Shown: one piece after another, positions 17,349 to 25,608 of the stretch
Layout: each line of letters starts with the position of its first letter
Numbering within the stretch: the first letter of the stretch is position 1
The notes under the pieces: model-generated
What the model was told of the DNA's origin: nothing
The model's input: only the letters and a program-made list of their open reading frames with translations
Database searches by the model: none
Program-made: the position numbers and the translations under genes
From: Microthrixaceae bacterium
GTDB taxonomy: Bacteria > Actinomycetota > Acidimicrobiia > Acidimicrobiales > Microtrichaceae
Assembly (NCBI GenBank): GCA_023957975.1
Contig: JAMLGM010000001.1
Coordinates: forward strand, 372,001-436,000
Length of the DNA: 64,000 nt
Reading direction: 5' to 3'

Positions 17349-18905
17349 ATGGCACTGACCGAGACCCGACCCGAAACCGCTGTGTCCCCAGTCGTCGCCT
17401 CCGGCGGCGTGGAGCCGCGAACCACCCCGACCGCCGTGGAACGCGTGCTGGGATCGGGTGATCACGCTGTGGTCGGACGCATCCTGATCGGTGCGTCATT
17501 GCTGTTCCTTGCGATCGGCCTCGTCATCACAGCACTGTCCAACCTTCACCTCGCAGCGGGTGACTTCCTTGAAGAGAGCGTCGGGCAGCGGTTCGCTTTG
17601 GCCCACCCGCTGTTGCTGCTCTTCTGTGGAGTGCTGCCGCTTGTGCTCGGCCTCGCCTTTTCGATCGTGCCTCGGCAGTTGGGGGCGTCGACGCTGCTGT
17701 TTCCTCGTGCCGCTGCGATGTCTCTGTGGGGCTGGCTGTTCGGTGCGGTGCTCTTCTTGGTCTCGGTGTTTGCAAAGGGCTCCTATGGCGGAAGCAGCCT
17801 CGAGATGGTCCGTATGGGCCACGTTGCGATTGGGCTGATCGCCGTCTCATTGTTGGTCGGCATGGTGTCGGTCATGACCACGATCATGAGTGCCCGACCG
17901 GCCGGACTCGGAATCGCGCGAATCCCGTTCACCTCTTTCGCCTACCTGGTCACGGGGGCGCTCTGGCTCGTCACGATCCCACCCTTCCTCGCCCAGATCG
18001 TCCTGTGGCACATTCGCCAGCCGAACGTCATCGACCTCACGAACTCCGCGTACCCGCAACTCACCTGGATCTTCTTGCAGCCGGCGCTCTACATCGCCGC
18101 GATTCCGTTGCTCGGTTTCCTGGCCGACTCGGTCGCTACTGCGGCCGGAACACGTCAGGGCGGATACGGCGCCATGCAGGCGCTGATCGTCGGCTTCGGC
18201 GTGTTCTCCTTCGGAGCGTGGGCACAGACGGAGGTGTCCCGCGACAATTTGGTCTGGATCGCCACGTCGGTCCTCGTCGCCGTTCCGGTGCTCGGCGCGC
18301 TCGGTGCATCCCTCAATACGTTGCGGCGTGGCAACAAGCCGGTCGCCACCGCCGGGTTGGTTGCAGCGTTGCTCGCGACGTTGACGCTGTTGTTGGCCAT
18401 CGCCGCCGGGGCGGTGCAAGGAATTGCGACCGCCGGGGACGGCGAATTGTTCGATCTCGCACGGGGAGACTTTGCGACCTCGTCGCCGGGAATCTCGACC
18501 GGTCAGTTCTATCTGGTGATCGGGGCGGTCGTCGTCGGTGGCCTCGGAGCGTTGTTCGGATGGGGTAGTCGGATCGTCGACGGTGGCCTGCCGAAGGGCG
18601 CTGGTTTGGGGTTGGTTCCGCTGGCCGCTCTCGGAGCATTGGTGATGGGCCTCGGCGCCGCGATCATCGGGCTGACCAACGCCGGCGATATCGGTGCCTT
18701 GGCGACGGTTTCTGGGATCGGTGCGTTGATTCTCGGGGTCACCACCTTGGCCGCCTTGGCTGCACTCGGTGCAGCTGCGACCGGGCGGGCAGGCGACAAC
18801 GACGACCTCGTCGGCGGCACGCTTGAGTGGTTCGACGGCGCTGAGTTGCCGGCGATCGAAAGTGAGTATCCGGTGCTCGATCTGAACGAAAAGGGAGCGA
18901 ACTGA
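17349..18905 (+). CDS. Heme-copper oxidase subunit I paralog lacking metal ligands
   Basis: 518 aa, about 12 hydrophobic segments. It can be aligned by eye with CtaD (21583). AHPLLLLF near residue 86 matches the helix II segment MHGVTMVF and keeps its heme ligand histidine, followed by a matching PRQLGASTLLFPRAAAMSLW. The copper-B motif GHPEVY reads LQPALY (Gln244), the next HH pair in WAHHM reads WAQTE (Gln293, Thr294), and helix X HFHYVL reads GQFYLV (385-390). So copper B and heme a3 cannot bind as in an oxidase. The frame is intact and the gene is coupled (TGATG) to a subunit III paralog, so it is not a decayed pseudogene. GAGG 6 nt before the ATG sets the start. Role unknown; partner or assembly scaffold of the oxidase is inference. 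Confidence 0.8.
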   Translation: MALTETRPETAVSPVVASGGVEPRTTPTAVERVLGSGDHAVVGRILIGASLLFLAIGLVITALSNLHLAAGDFLEESVGQRFALAHPLLLLFCGVLPLVLGLAFSIVPRQLGASTLLFPRAAAMSLWGWLFGAVLFLVSVFAKGSYGGSSLEMVRMGHVAIGLIAVSLLVGMVSVMTTIMSARPAGLGIARIPFTSFAYLVTGALWLVTIPPFLAQIVLWHIRQPNVIDLTNSAYPQLTWIFLQPALYIAAIPLLGFLADSVATAAGTRQGGYGAMQALIVGFGVFSFGAWAQTEVSRDNLVWIATSVLVAVPVLGALGASLNTLRRGNKPVATAGLVAALLATLTLLLAIAAGAVQGIATAGDGELFDLARGDFATSSPGISTGQFYLVIGAVVVGGLGALFGWGSRIVDGGLPKGAGLGLVPLAALGALVMGLGAAIIGLTNAGDIGALATVSGIGALILGVTTLAALAALGAAATGRAGDNDDLVGGTLEWFDGAELPAIESEYPVLDLNEKGAN

Positions 18906-19483
18906 TGTCGATCATCCCGGCAGAAATTCCGGCAGCGGTGTTGCCGCGCCGGAGACAACTGCTCTTCGGCACGGTCTTCGTTTCGATTGCCGTCGCGATG
19001 TATCAGCTCGCGCTTGTGGGGCTCTACCTCCAGGAGCGCTCCGCTCGGTCGAATGTGTGGTTCGCCGAGCACACGATCCCGCTGACGCAGCCGAACATGC
19101 AGCTCAGCGCCCTCGGGCTGAGCGTGGTCTTTGTGCAGTGGGCCGTGTGGGCGATCGCACGCAACCAACGTGGGCAGGCCTACTTTGCGCTCGGCTGCAC
19201 GTTGCTCATGGGGTTCGCGTTTCTGAACCAGACCACCTTCCTGTGGACTGAGATCGGGCTGCCGATGACCAACGTCGAAGGTCCGCTGTTCTATGCGGTG
19301 ACCGCGAGCCACTTCGCGATCATCGTGGCCGCCATGGTGTTTTTGCTGGTGACGGCCTTTCGGACCCTCGCCGGTTCCAATTCCGCGGAACATCCTGAAG
19401 GCGTGTCGGCGGCGGCACTCTTCTGGCATGTTTCGGTCGCTCTCTACACGGTGGTCTGGCTCGCCGTGTACATCATGAAGTAG
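18905..19483 (+). CDS. Cytochrome oxidase subunit III paralog
   Basis: 192 aa with five or more hydrophobic segments and the subunit III layout. The central FALGCTLLMGFAFLN, then an ASHFAIIVAAMVFLL segment parallel to the GFHGAHVTIGILML of CtaE (23639), and a C-terminal FWHVSVALYTVVWLAVYIMK parallel to the CtaE end YWHFVDVVWILVFTIVYLIK. It shares one base with the stop of the subunit I paralog, implying the two are made as a pair. Lower conservation than CtaE at the N-terminus. A specific function cannot be stated. Confidence 0.78.
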   Translation: MSIIPAEIPAAVLPRRRQLLFGTVFVSIAVAMYQLALVGLYLQERSARSNVWFAEHTIPLTQPNMQLSALGLSVVFVQWAVWAIARNQRGQAYFALGCTLLMGFAFLNQTTFLWTEIGLPMTNVEGPLFYAVTASHFAIIVAAMVFLLVTAFRTLAGSNSAEHPEGVSAAALFWHVSVALYTVVWLAVYIMK

Positions 19484-19495
19484 CCGGAGTCGAAC

Positions 19496-20368
19496 ATGAT
19501 CACACGTGCTTCCAGAGTCTTCTTCGCCCTCGGTTTAGCGGCCTATTTCGCGGCCATCCTGTACGGCGTCATCACCAACGGCATCAATTCGGGTGGTGTC
19601 GTCGACACCCTCACCGGTGATGGCGTGGTGAACGCGTTGGTCGGACCGATCAGCTTCGGCTACAAGGGCGGGGTCGGTGAACACGTCGGCTACACCCTGT
19701 TCATGGCCGCAGCAGTCAGTTCGTTCTTTGCCGCTGGGGCATGCCTGGCCTTCCGCGACGGCGACGCCGAGGCCATCGCTCAGCTTGCTGGCACCGACAC
19801 GGCTCCCCCCGTCGTCGCCCCCGGCGATCTCAGCCCGTGGCCGATCGTGGCCGCGGGTGGCGCTGCCGTTGCGGTGATCGGCTTGGCTTCCAACCCGTTG
19901 CTGTTCGCAATCGGCTGCGTGGTCATCGGAATTGCCGGCGTCGAGTGGATCGTGAAGGACTGGTCCGAACGGGTGTCATCGGATCCGCAGATCAACGCCG
20001 TGGCCCGTGCCCGGCTCGCGCACCCCGTCGAATTGCCCGTCGGGGGCCTGCTGGTCATGGCGGTCCTGATCGGATCCTTCGCGAAGATTCTGCTCTCGTC
20101 GACCAAGACCGAAGCGATCATCGTGGCATCGATCATCGCGGCGCTGATCTTCGCGGTAGCGGTGATCATCGGAACTCGCCCGCAGATGCGCCGTACTGCG
20201 GTGGTCACCTCGGTCATCGTCGGATTTCTCGTGGTGATTGTGTTGGGTCTGATCGGAGCGATCCGCGGCGACTCGCCGGTTGAGCACCACGACAGCGGCG
20301 ACCATGCATCGGCCGTCGCGACGGATTACCGGTTGGCCTCTGCCTTGGGAGAGACTGAAGCATCATGA
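19496..20368 (+). CDS. Unknown membrane protein in the oxidase operon
   Basis: 290 aa that I do not recognise as a named family. An N-terminal transmembrane helix (FFALGLAAYFAAILYGVI) is followed by a Gly-rich loop, a second helix near residue 75, and a soluble stretch with TAPPVVAPGD. Two close helices lie around 118-150, then a loop with about 20 charged residues, and three more hydrophobic segments lie between 180 and 255. The tail is His/Asp-rich (EHHDSGDHAS). It sits 12 nt behind the subunit III paralog and overlaps ctaC by ATGA. Position suggests an extra oxidase subunit or assembly factor. Confidence 0.7.
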   Translation: MITRASRVFFALGLAAYFAAILYGVITNGINSGGVVDTLTGDGVVNALVGPISFGYKGGVGEHVGYTLFMAAAVSSFFAAGACLAFRDGDAEAIAQLAGTDTAPPVVAPGDLSPWPIVAAGGAAVAVIGLASNPLLFAIGCVVIGIAGVEWIVKDWSERVSSDPQINAVARARLAHPVELPVGGLLVMAVLIGSFAKILLSSTKTEAIIVASIIAALIFAVAVIIGTRPQMRRTAVVTSVIVGFLVVIVLGLIGAIRGDSPVEHHDSGDHASAVATDYRLASALGETEAS

Positions 20369-21573
20369 TTGAGCGAATGACGAAGCCCCACCGACTTTCG
20401 AGGTTGGTGTCGGTCAGCGCTATCACCTCCGCGGCGTTGTTCCTGTCGAGCTGCGGATACGTGCGCGACAGCGAGAATCACCCGCTCACCACGCTCGACC
20501 CCAAGGGGCCTCAGGCGCAGATGATCGACGATCTCTCGACGCCGGTCTTCGCGGTGGCGGGGGTCGTGTTTGTCCTGATCCAGGCACTCATGATCTACCT
20601 GATCGTGCGCTACCGCCGTCGCCCCGACGATGTCGACGGCGTCGACGAGCCCACTCAGATCCACGGCATGGACCGGCTCGAATGGGCGTGGACCATCACT
20701 CCCGCGGTCATCCTCGCCGGCCTCGCGATTCTCAACGTCCAGACGATCTGGAAGATGGAAGAACGCAACGATCCGAACATGATCACGGTGGAAATCATCG
20801 GTCAGCAGTGGTGGTGGGAGTACCGCTACGACTTCGATGCCGATGGGTCCGTCGACGTCATCACCGCCAACCAGATGGTGATTCCCGAGGACACGCTGGT
20901 CGATTTGCACATCCGGTCCAACGACGTGATCCACTCGTTCTGGATCCCGGCGCTCAACGGAAAGCGCGACGCCGTTCCTGGCCGCACGAACCGCTGGCTG
21001 TTGCAGGCCGACGACCCCGGCCTCTACGAGGGGACCTGCACCGAGTTCTGCGGTCTGAGCCACGCGTATATGCGCATGGAGGTCAAGGCACTCGATTCAG
21101 CGGATTGGGAGCAGTGGAAATCCGACCAGCTCGAACCCGCGAACATCCCTGCCGATCCCACGCCGGATGACGATTCCGACGATGACGCGGTGCTCACCGG
21201 CTACAAGACGTTCATCGCCAACTGTGCGTCGTGTCATCAGCTCAACGGCGTCGACGCAGGCGGCGAGGAGACCGACGGCACCCCGGATGCGGACTATCGC
21301 GGTGAGGATCATCCACTGACGGCGGGCAATGCCCCGAACCTCACCCACCTGATGAGCCGTAATCGCTATGCGGGCAACCTGTTTTCGCTGTGGACCACCG
21401 ATAGCGACGGCAACTACACCGACCAGGTCGACACGTCGACCCTCGGCGACTGGTTGCGCGATCCCGGGGCGCTGAAGCCGATGGCAGCCGACGCGAACCG
21501 CGGCATGCCGAACCTGCAACTGTCCGAAGATCAGATCTCGTCGCTGGTCGCGTTCCTGTCGACGCTCAAGTAG
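20365..21573 (+). CDS. ctaC: Cytochrome c oxidase subunit II with fused cytochrome c domain (caa3 type)
   Basis: 402 aa. A lipoprotein-like signal ends in LSSC (Cys30), followed by two transmembrane helices (about 55-80 and 105-130). The cupredoxin domain then carries the dinuclear CuA ligands: His in VIHSFW and the cluster C-T-E-F-C-G-L-S-H-A-Y-M at about 225-236. QQWWWEYRY near 150 is the aromatic electron-entry patch. An acidic linker (PTPDDDSDDD) leads to a class I cytochrome c domain with CASCH at 287-291 and a GMPNL methionine ligand near the end. The fusion means electrons can enter without a separate soluble cytochrome c. Confidence 0.95.
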   Translation: MIERMTKPHRLSRLVSVSAITSAALFLSSCGYVRDSENHPLTTLDPKGPQAQMIDDLSTPVFAVAGVVFVLIQALMIYLIVRYRRRPDDVDGVDEPTQIHGMDRLEWAWTITPAVILAGLAILNVQTIWKMEERNDPNMITVEIIGQQWWWEYRYDFDADGSVDVITANQMVIPEDTLVDLHIRSNDVIHSFWIPALNGKRDAVPGRTNRWLLQADDPGLYEGTCTEFCGLSHAYMRMEVKALDSADWEQWKSDQLEPANIPADPTPDDDSDDDAVLTGYKTFIANCASCHQLNGVDAGGEETDGTPDADYRGEDHPLTAGNAPNLTHLMSRNRYAGNLFSLWTTDSDGNYTDQVDTSTLGDWLRDPGALKPMAADANRGMPNLQLSEDQISSLVAFLSTLK

Positions 21574-21582
21574 GAGACCGAT

Positions 21583-23646
21583 ATGGCAATCATTGAAGCT
21601 CCGGCGCCGGTGGCTCTCGAATCGGGTCAGCCAGCCGCACGCCCCCTGGGCATTTTCGCCCGACCGACCTCCGCGCAAACCGGTTGGAAGTCGTGGCTCA
21701 CGTCGGTCGATCACAAGCGCATCGGCATCATGTACGGCATGGCCTCGATGTTCTTCTTTGTCATCGGTGGCAGCGAAGCCTTGTTGATCCGGCTTCAACT
21801 CGCCCGACCGAACCAGGCGTTGTTGAGTGCTGACCTGTACAACCAGGTGTACACGATGCATGGCGTCACGATGGTGTTCCTCGTGGTCATGCCACTCGCC
21901 GCAGCGTTTGCGAACTACCTCCTGCCACTGCAGATCGGCGCCCGGGATGTGTCCTTCCCGCGAATGAACGCGCTGTCGTTCTGGCTCTACTTCTTTGGTG
22001 GCCTGTTCCTGAATTCGTCGTGGTTCCTCGGCGGAGGCGCCGACGGTGGCTGGTTCAACTACGCACCGAACTCGGGTGTGCTGTTCAGCACCAGCCACGG
22101 CATCGACTTCTACGTCTTTGGTTTGATCATCACCGGTATCGCCTCGCTGGTGTCGTCGATCAACCTCATCGTGACGGTGATCAACCTGCGTGCACCGGGC
22201 ATGACGTGGTTCAAGCTTCCGTTGTTCACGTGGATGACGTTGGTGACGCAGTTCCTGTTGCTGTTCTCGCTGCCGGTGATCACGGTGGCGTTGTTCCTGC
22301 TGATGTTCGACCGCACGTTCGGCGCCACCTTCTTCGATGTCGCCCTGGGCGGCGATCCGATGTTGTGGCAGCACCTGTTCTGGATCTTCGGACACCCCGA
22401 GGTCTACATCATGGTCATGCCGGCCTTCGGCATCGTGTCGGAGATCATCCCGGTGTTCTCCCGCAAGCCGCTCTTCGGCTACTCGTTCATGGTGTTTTCC
22501 GGCATCGCCATCGGGTTCATGGGGTTCGGCGTGTGGGCCCACCACATGTTCGCCTCCGGAATGGGTCCGATGTCGGTGATGGCGTTCTCGCTGTCGACGA
22601 TGTTCATCGCCGTGCCGACCGGCGTGAAGATACTGAACTGGGTTGCCACCATGTATGGGGGCCGGCTCCGGTTCACGGCCGCGATGATGTTCGCGATGGG
22701 GTTGGTGTCGATGTTCACCATCGGCGGCCTCTCGGGTGTGACGCACGCCTTCGCCCCGGCCGACACCCAGCAGACCGACACCTACTACATCGTGGCCCAC
22801 TTCCACTACGTGCTGTTCGGCGGCGCGCTGCTCGGATTCTTCGGCGCCATGTATTTCTGGTGGCCGAAGATCTTCGGCCACTTCCTCGACGAGCGCATGG
22901 GTAAAGCCCATTTCTGGATGACGCTGGTCGGGTTCAACCTGACCTTCGGCCCGATGCACATCCTCGGCCTCCAAGGCATGAGCCGTCGCTATTTCACCTA
23001 CAGCGACGGCTACGGGTTCAACTTCTGGAACCTGGTCGCGACGATCGGTGCGTTCATGATCGCCATCGGCCTCGTGCAGTTCCTCGTCAACTGCTGGGTG
23101 TCCTATCGCAAGTGGAAGCGCGAGCCATACGATCCGGGAGCCGACCCGTGGGATTCCCGCAGCTTGGAGTGGATCACTCCTTCGCCGACCCCTGAGTACA
23201 ACTTCTCGGAGACCCCGGTCGTCCACGAGCTCGATGATTTCTGGCATCGCAAGTACGGTCACGACGAGCAGGGTCGAATGGTCCGCATCGCCGAGACCGA
23301 CGACATCGTGCAGAAGCGTGTGTCGGGCGACGACATCCATCTGCCCTCTCCGTCGTATTGGCCGATCGTGCTTTCCGCCGGTCTGCCGTTCATCGCCTAC
23401 GGCCTGATCTTCAGCTATTGGTGGCTGATTCTCGGCGCTGGTCTGACGGTTGCCGGTATCGCCGGATGGATCGTCGAGCCGTCGACTGATCCCGATGCGG
23501 GACACGATCATCACGACGCTCACGACGACGGCGACGACGATCATGGTGAAGCCATCACCGCCACCGATGTTGCCGGTGAGCTTGAGACCGTAGGCGCCGG
23601 CGTTGCCGGTGGCGCCGCTGCCAGCGAGGAGAACGCAGGTGAGTGA
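21583..23646 (+). CDS. ctaD: Cytochrome c oxidase subunit I
   Basis: 687 aa catalytic subunit that reduces O2 and pumps protons. All metal ligands are present: helix II MHGVTM, GHPEVYI (CuB His and cross-linked Tyr), WAHHMF (two CuB His), and AHFHYVLFG (heme a3 and heme a His). The Y-I-V-A-H segment and the proton-path GHPE are normal for A-type oxidases. After the core, residues ~520-640 include two additional hydrophobic segments. An acidic, His-rich tail (GHDHHDAHDDGDDDHGE) follows. It overlaps ctaE by 8 nt. Confidence 0.97.
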   Translation: MAIIEAPAPVALESGQPAARPLGIFARPTSAQTGWKSWLTSVDHKRIGIMYGMASMFFFVIGGSEALLIRLQLARPNQALLSADLYNQVYTMHGVTMVFLVVMPLAAAFANYLLPLQIGARDVSFPRMNALSFWLYFFGGLFLNSSWFLGGGADGGWFNYAPNSGVLFSTSHGIDFYVFGLIITGIASLVSSINLIVTVINLRAPGMTWFKLPLFTWMTLVTQFLLLFSLPVITVALFLLMFDRTFGATFFDVALGGDPMLWQHLFWIFGHPEVYIMVMPAFGIVSEIIPVFSRKPLFGYSFMVFSGIAIGFMGFGVWAHHMFASGMGPMSVMAFSLSTMFIAVPTGVKILNWVATMYGGRLRFTAAMMFAMGLVSMFTIGGLSGVTHAFAPADTQQTDTYYIVAHFHYVLFGGALLGFFGAMYFWWPKIFGHFLDERMGKAHFWMTLVGFNLTFGPMHILGLQGMSRRYFTYSDGYGFNFWNLVATIGAFMIAIGLVQFLVNCWVSYRKWKREPYDPGADPWDSRSLEWITPSPTPEYNFSETPVVHELDDFWHRKYGHDEQGRMVRIAETDDIVQKRVSGDDIHLPSPSYWPIVLSAGLPFIAYGLIFSYWWLILGAGLTVAGIAGWIVEPSTDPDAGHDHHDAHDDGDDDHGEAITATDVAGELETVGAGVAGGAAASEENAGE

Positions 23647-24289
23647 AGCACTGACCATGCCCGTCGCGGCGGTGGACGATCACGGCCACCCGCCGACCAA
23701 TACCGGGATCTCGAATGAGAAGCTGGGCATGTGGGTGTTCCTGGGATCGGAATGCCTGATGTTCGGTGGCCTCATCTCCACCTACTTCCTCTACAAGAAC
23801 CGTCCCGGCTCCATCGTGTCGGTTCGCGGCCGGGAGATCACAGGAAGCGACATCCGCCCGTCAGACCTGTTCGCCAACGGGTTCACGTCGGTCACTTCGT
23901 TCATCTTGTTGGCGTCCTCGCTGACGATGGTCTTCGCCGTCGCCGCCGCGAAGCGCAACGAGATGGCTCGCATGCGCTACTGGCTCGGCACGACCGCAGT
24001 GCTCGGCTCGCTGTTCATCGGCGGCCAGGTGTACGAGTTCACGACCTTCGTCCGAGAGGGCATGGGGTACACCTCGAACGTTGCGGCTTCAGCGTTCTAC
24101 ACCCTCACCGGCTTTCACGGTGCCCACGTCACGATCGGCATCTTGATGTTGCTGATCACGATCGCCATGTCCGCTCGAGGCCGGATTCCGCATGCGAAGG
24201 CCGAGGCGGTGGAAATCGTCGGGCTGTACTGGCACTTCGTCGACGTGGTGTGGATTCTCGTGTTCACCATCGTCTACCTGATCAAGTAA
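23639..24289 (+). CDS. ctaE: Cytochrome c oxidase subunit III
   Basis: 216 aa membrane protein of the oxidase core. Motifs include KLGMWVFLGSECLMFGGL, FTSVTSFILLASS, LTGFHGAHVTIGI (conserved Glu/His region) and the C-terminal YWHFVDVVWI. Start chosen at GTG 23639, inside the end of ctaD, because GAGGAG lies about 8 nt upstream and the resulting N-terminus is of usual length. An in-frame ATG 12 codons earlier would only extend into ctaD. ctaF follows 10 nt later. Confidence 0.95.
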   Translation: MSEALTMPVAAVDDHGHPPTNTGISNEKLGMWVFLGSECLMFGGLISTYFLYKNRPGSIVSVRGREITGSDIRPSDLFANGFTSVTSFILLASSLTMVFAVAAAKRNEMARMRYWLGTTAVLGSLFIGGQVYEFTTFVREGMGYTSNVAASAFYTLTGFHGAHVTIGILMLLITIAMSARGRIPHAKAEAVEIVGLYWHFVDVVWILVFTIVYLIK

Positions 24290-24299
24290 GCGAGGACGT

Positions 24300-24728
24300 A
24301 TGTCTGCAGTTGGCGCAACACACGCCCATCACGATGACCACGCCGACCACGGCGACGGCCTGTATTGGAAGACCTTCGTCGCGTTGGCGATTCTGACCGC
24401 CGTTGAGGTTTCGACCGAATGGTGGCCCGAGGGGCTCGGTTGGATCACGACCGCAGCGCTGATCGTCATGATGACGATCAAGTTCATTCTCGTGGCGCAG
24501 ATCTTCATGCACCTCCGTGACGATCACAATCTGCTCGGGCAGCTCTTCTATTTCGGGGCGATCCTCGCTATTGCGGTGTTCATGGGCGTGTTCGGCTCGA
24601 TGCGAATCTTCGAGAAGTCCGGCCTCGGTGGTGAGTTCACCTTCAACGATCCAACGATGCAGCGGCCCCTGCCCCCGCCTCCGACCGATCCGCCGCCGAT
24701 CATCCGCGAGACCACCGGCGGTCACTGA
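24300..24728 (+). CDS. ctaF: Cytochrome c oxidase subunit IV family protein
   Basis: 142 aa. A His/Asp-rich N-terminus (HAHHDDHADHGDG) precedes three transmembrane helices: TFVALAILTAVEVST, AALIVMMTIKFILVAQIFMHL and FYFGAILAIAVFMGVFGS. The KFILVAQIFMHLRD segment is the mark of the prokaryotic COX4/CyoD-like small subunit. A proline-rich C-terminus (RPLPPPPTDPPP) follows. It is the last gene of the oxidase operon, just before a strong hairpin. Confidence 0.88.
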   Translation: MSAVGATHAHHDDHADHGDGLYWKTFVALAILTAVEVSTEWWPEGLGWITTAALIVMMTIKFILVAQIFMHLRDDHNLLGQLFYFGAILAIAVFMGVFGSMRIFEKSGLGGEFTFNDPTMQRPLPPPPTDPPPIIRETTGGH

Positions 24729-24776
24729 CCGTCCGGGCGGGCTCGTCGGCCGACCGGGGCGAGAACGCTTCGAGAC

Positions 24777-24823
24777 AAACCCGTCGCTCACCGCGCATGA
24801 CCTGCACGGTGAGCGGCGGGTTT
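24777..24823. terminator. Bidirectional terminator behind ctaF and the ABC permease gene
   Basis: A 17-bp stem, with arms at 24777-24793 and 24807-24823, contains one G-U pair and a 13-nt loop. It begins with AAACCCG and ends with CGGGTTT, giving a T run on each strand. It sits between two convergent genes. Confidence 0.8.
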
Positions 24824-24885
24824 CGTCGTTTCCGCGAAGGTGCCGCTCTGCGCGTCGTACGGGCGGGCGGGCGTTCTGGTGACGA

Positions 24886-25608
24886 TCACTCCCAGCGGAA
24901 GAATCTAATCGCCAACAGCGGGGTCACGACGGCCCAGACGATCAGGACGAGCCACGCGTTCGAAGGGATCGATTCCGCCGGATGGAATGCCCCGAGCATG
25001 ATCTGTGACAGTGCGCCCGCCGGAAAGACCTTGGCTGCCGTCGCCATGGGGGTCGGCATCTCTGCGAGTGGGATGACCATGCCGCCGGTGACGAGCAGGA
25101 CGAGGTAGAGCGCGTTACAAAGGGCGAGGTTGGTGAGCCCCTTGAGGGTGCCGGCGAGGAGTAATGCAAGCCCGCCGAACGCCGACGTGGCGAGCGCAGC
25201 GGCAGCGATCGCCGGCAACCACCCCGATGCTTGAGGGGACCACCCCAGCGCCAGGGCGACGGCGACGATGACGCACCATTGAACGAGTTCGATGCACATG
25301 ATCGATCCGAATTTGGCGGCGACCCACCGGCCGCGACCGAGCGGCGTGGCGCCGAGCCGCTTCAGCACTCCGTAGAACCGTTCGAAACCGGTTCCCACCC
25401 CAAGACTCACGAGCGAGGAGCTCATGACCGCGAGGGCCAAAATGGTGGGTCCGAGGCGTTGAATCGGTTCGGTCGACTCGTCGAAGATGTCGATGTTTGC
25501 CATGAGGACGAGCAGTCCTAGCGGAATCAATAGGTTGACGAGGATCTGCTCGCCGTTGCGGAAGGCGAGGATCAATTCGAGGCGGAGCTGGGCGGTGAAC
25601 GCTCTCAT
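24886..25608 (-). CDS. ABC-2 type permease
   Basis: 240 aa, six hydrophobic helices in the ABC-2 arrangement: an N-terminal cytoplasmic LRLELILAFRNGEQ, helices near 25-40, 55-75, 110-130, 135-155, 165-190 and 215-235, and a FYGVLKRLGATPLGR cytoplasmic loop typical of these exporters. It overlaps the ATPase gene by 4 nt, so the two form one transporter. Substrate unknown. In mycobacteria a similar ABC pair lies near ctaB, so a link with heme or oxidase assembly is possible but only an analogy. Confidence 0.88.
   Translation of the reverse strand: MRAFTAQLRLELILAFRNGEQILVNLLIPLGLLVLMANIDIFDESTEPIQRLGPTILALAVMSSSLVSLGVGTGFERFYGVLKRLGATPLGRGRWVAAKFGSIMCIELVQWCVIVAVALALGWSPQASGWLPAIAAAALATSAFGGLALLLAGTLKGLTNLALCNALYLVLLVTGGMVIPLAEMPTPMATAAKVFPAGALSQIMLGAFHPAESIPSNAWLVLIVWAVVTPLLAIRFFRWE

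Noticed and set aside
17349-18905. Subunit I paralog as a pseudogene
   Set aside because: The frame is complete at a length close to the subunit I core, transmembrane segments are intact, and it is translationally coupled to its neighbour; decay would have broken these.
21097-23658. 853-residue open frame antisense to ctaC/ctaD
   Set aside because: It is the opposite strand of a well-recognised gene. The translation is Arg/His/Glu-rich with no domains, as is usual for shadows of high-GC genes.
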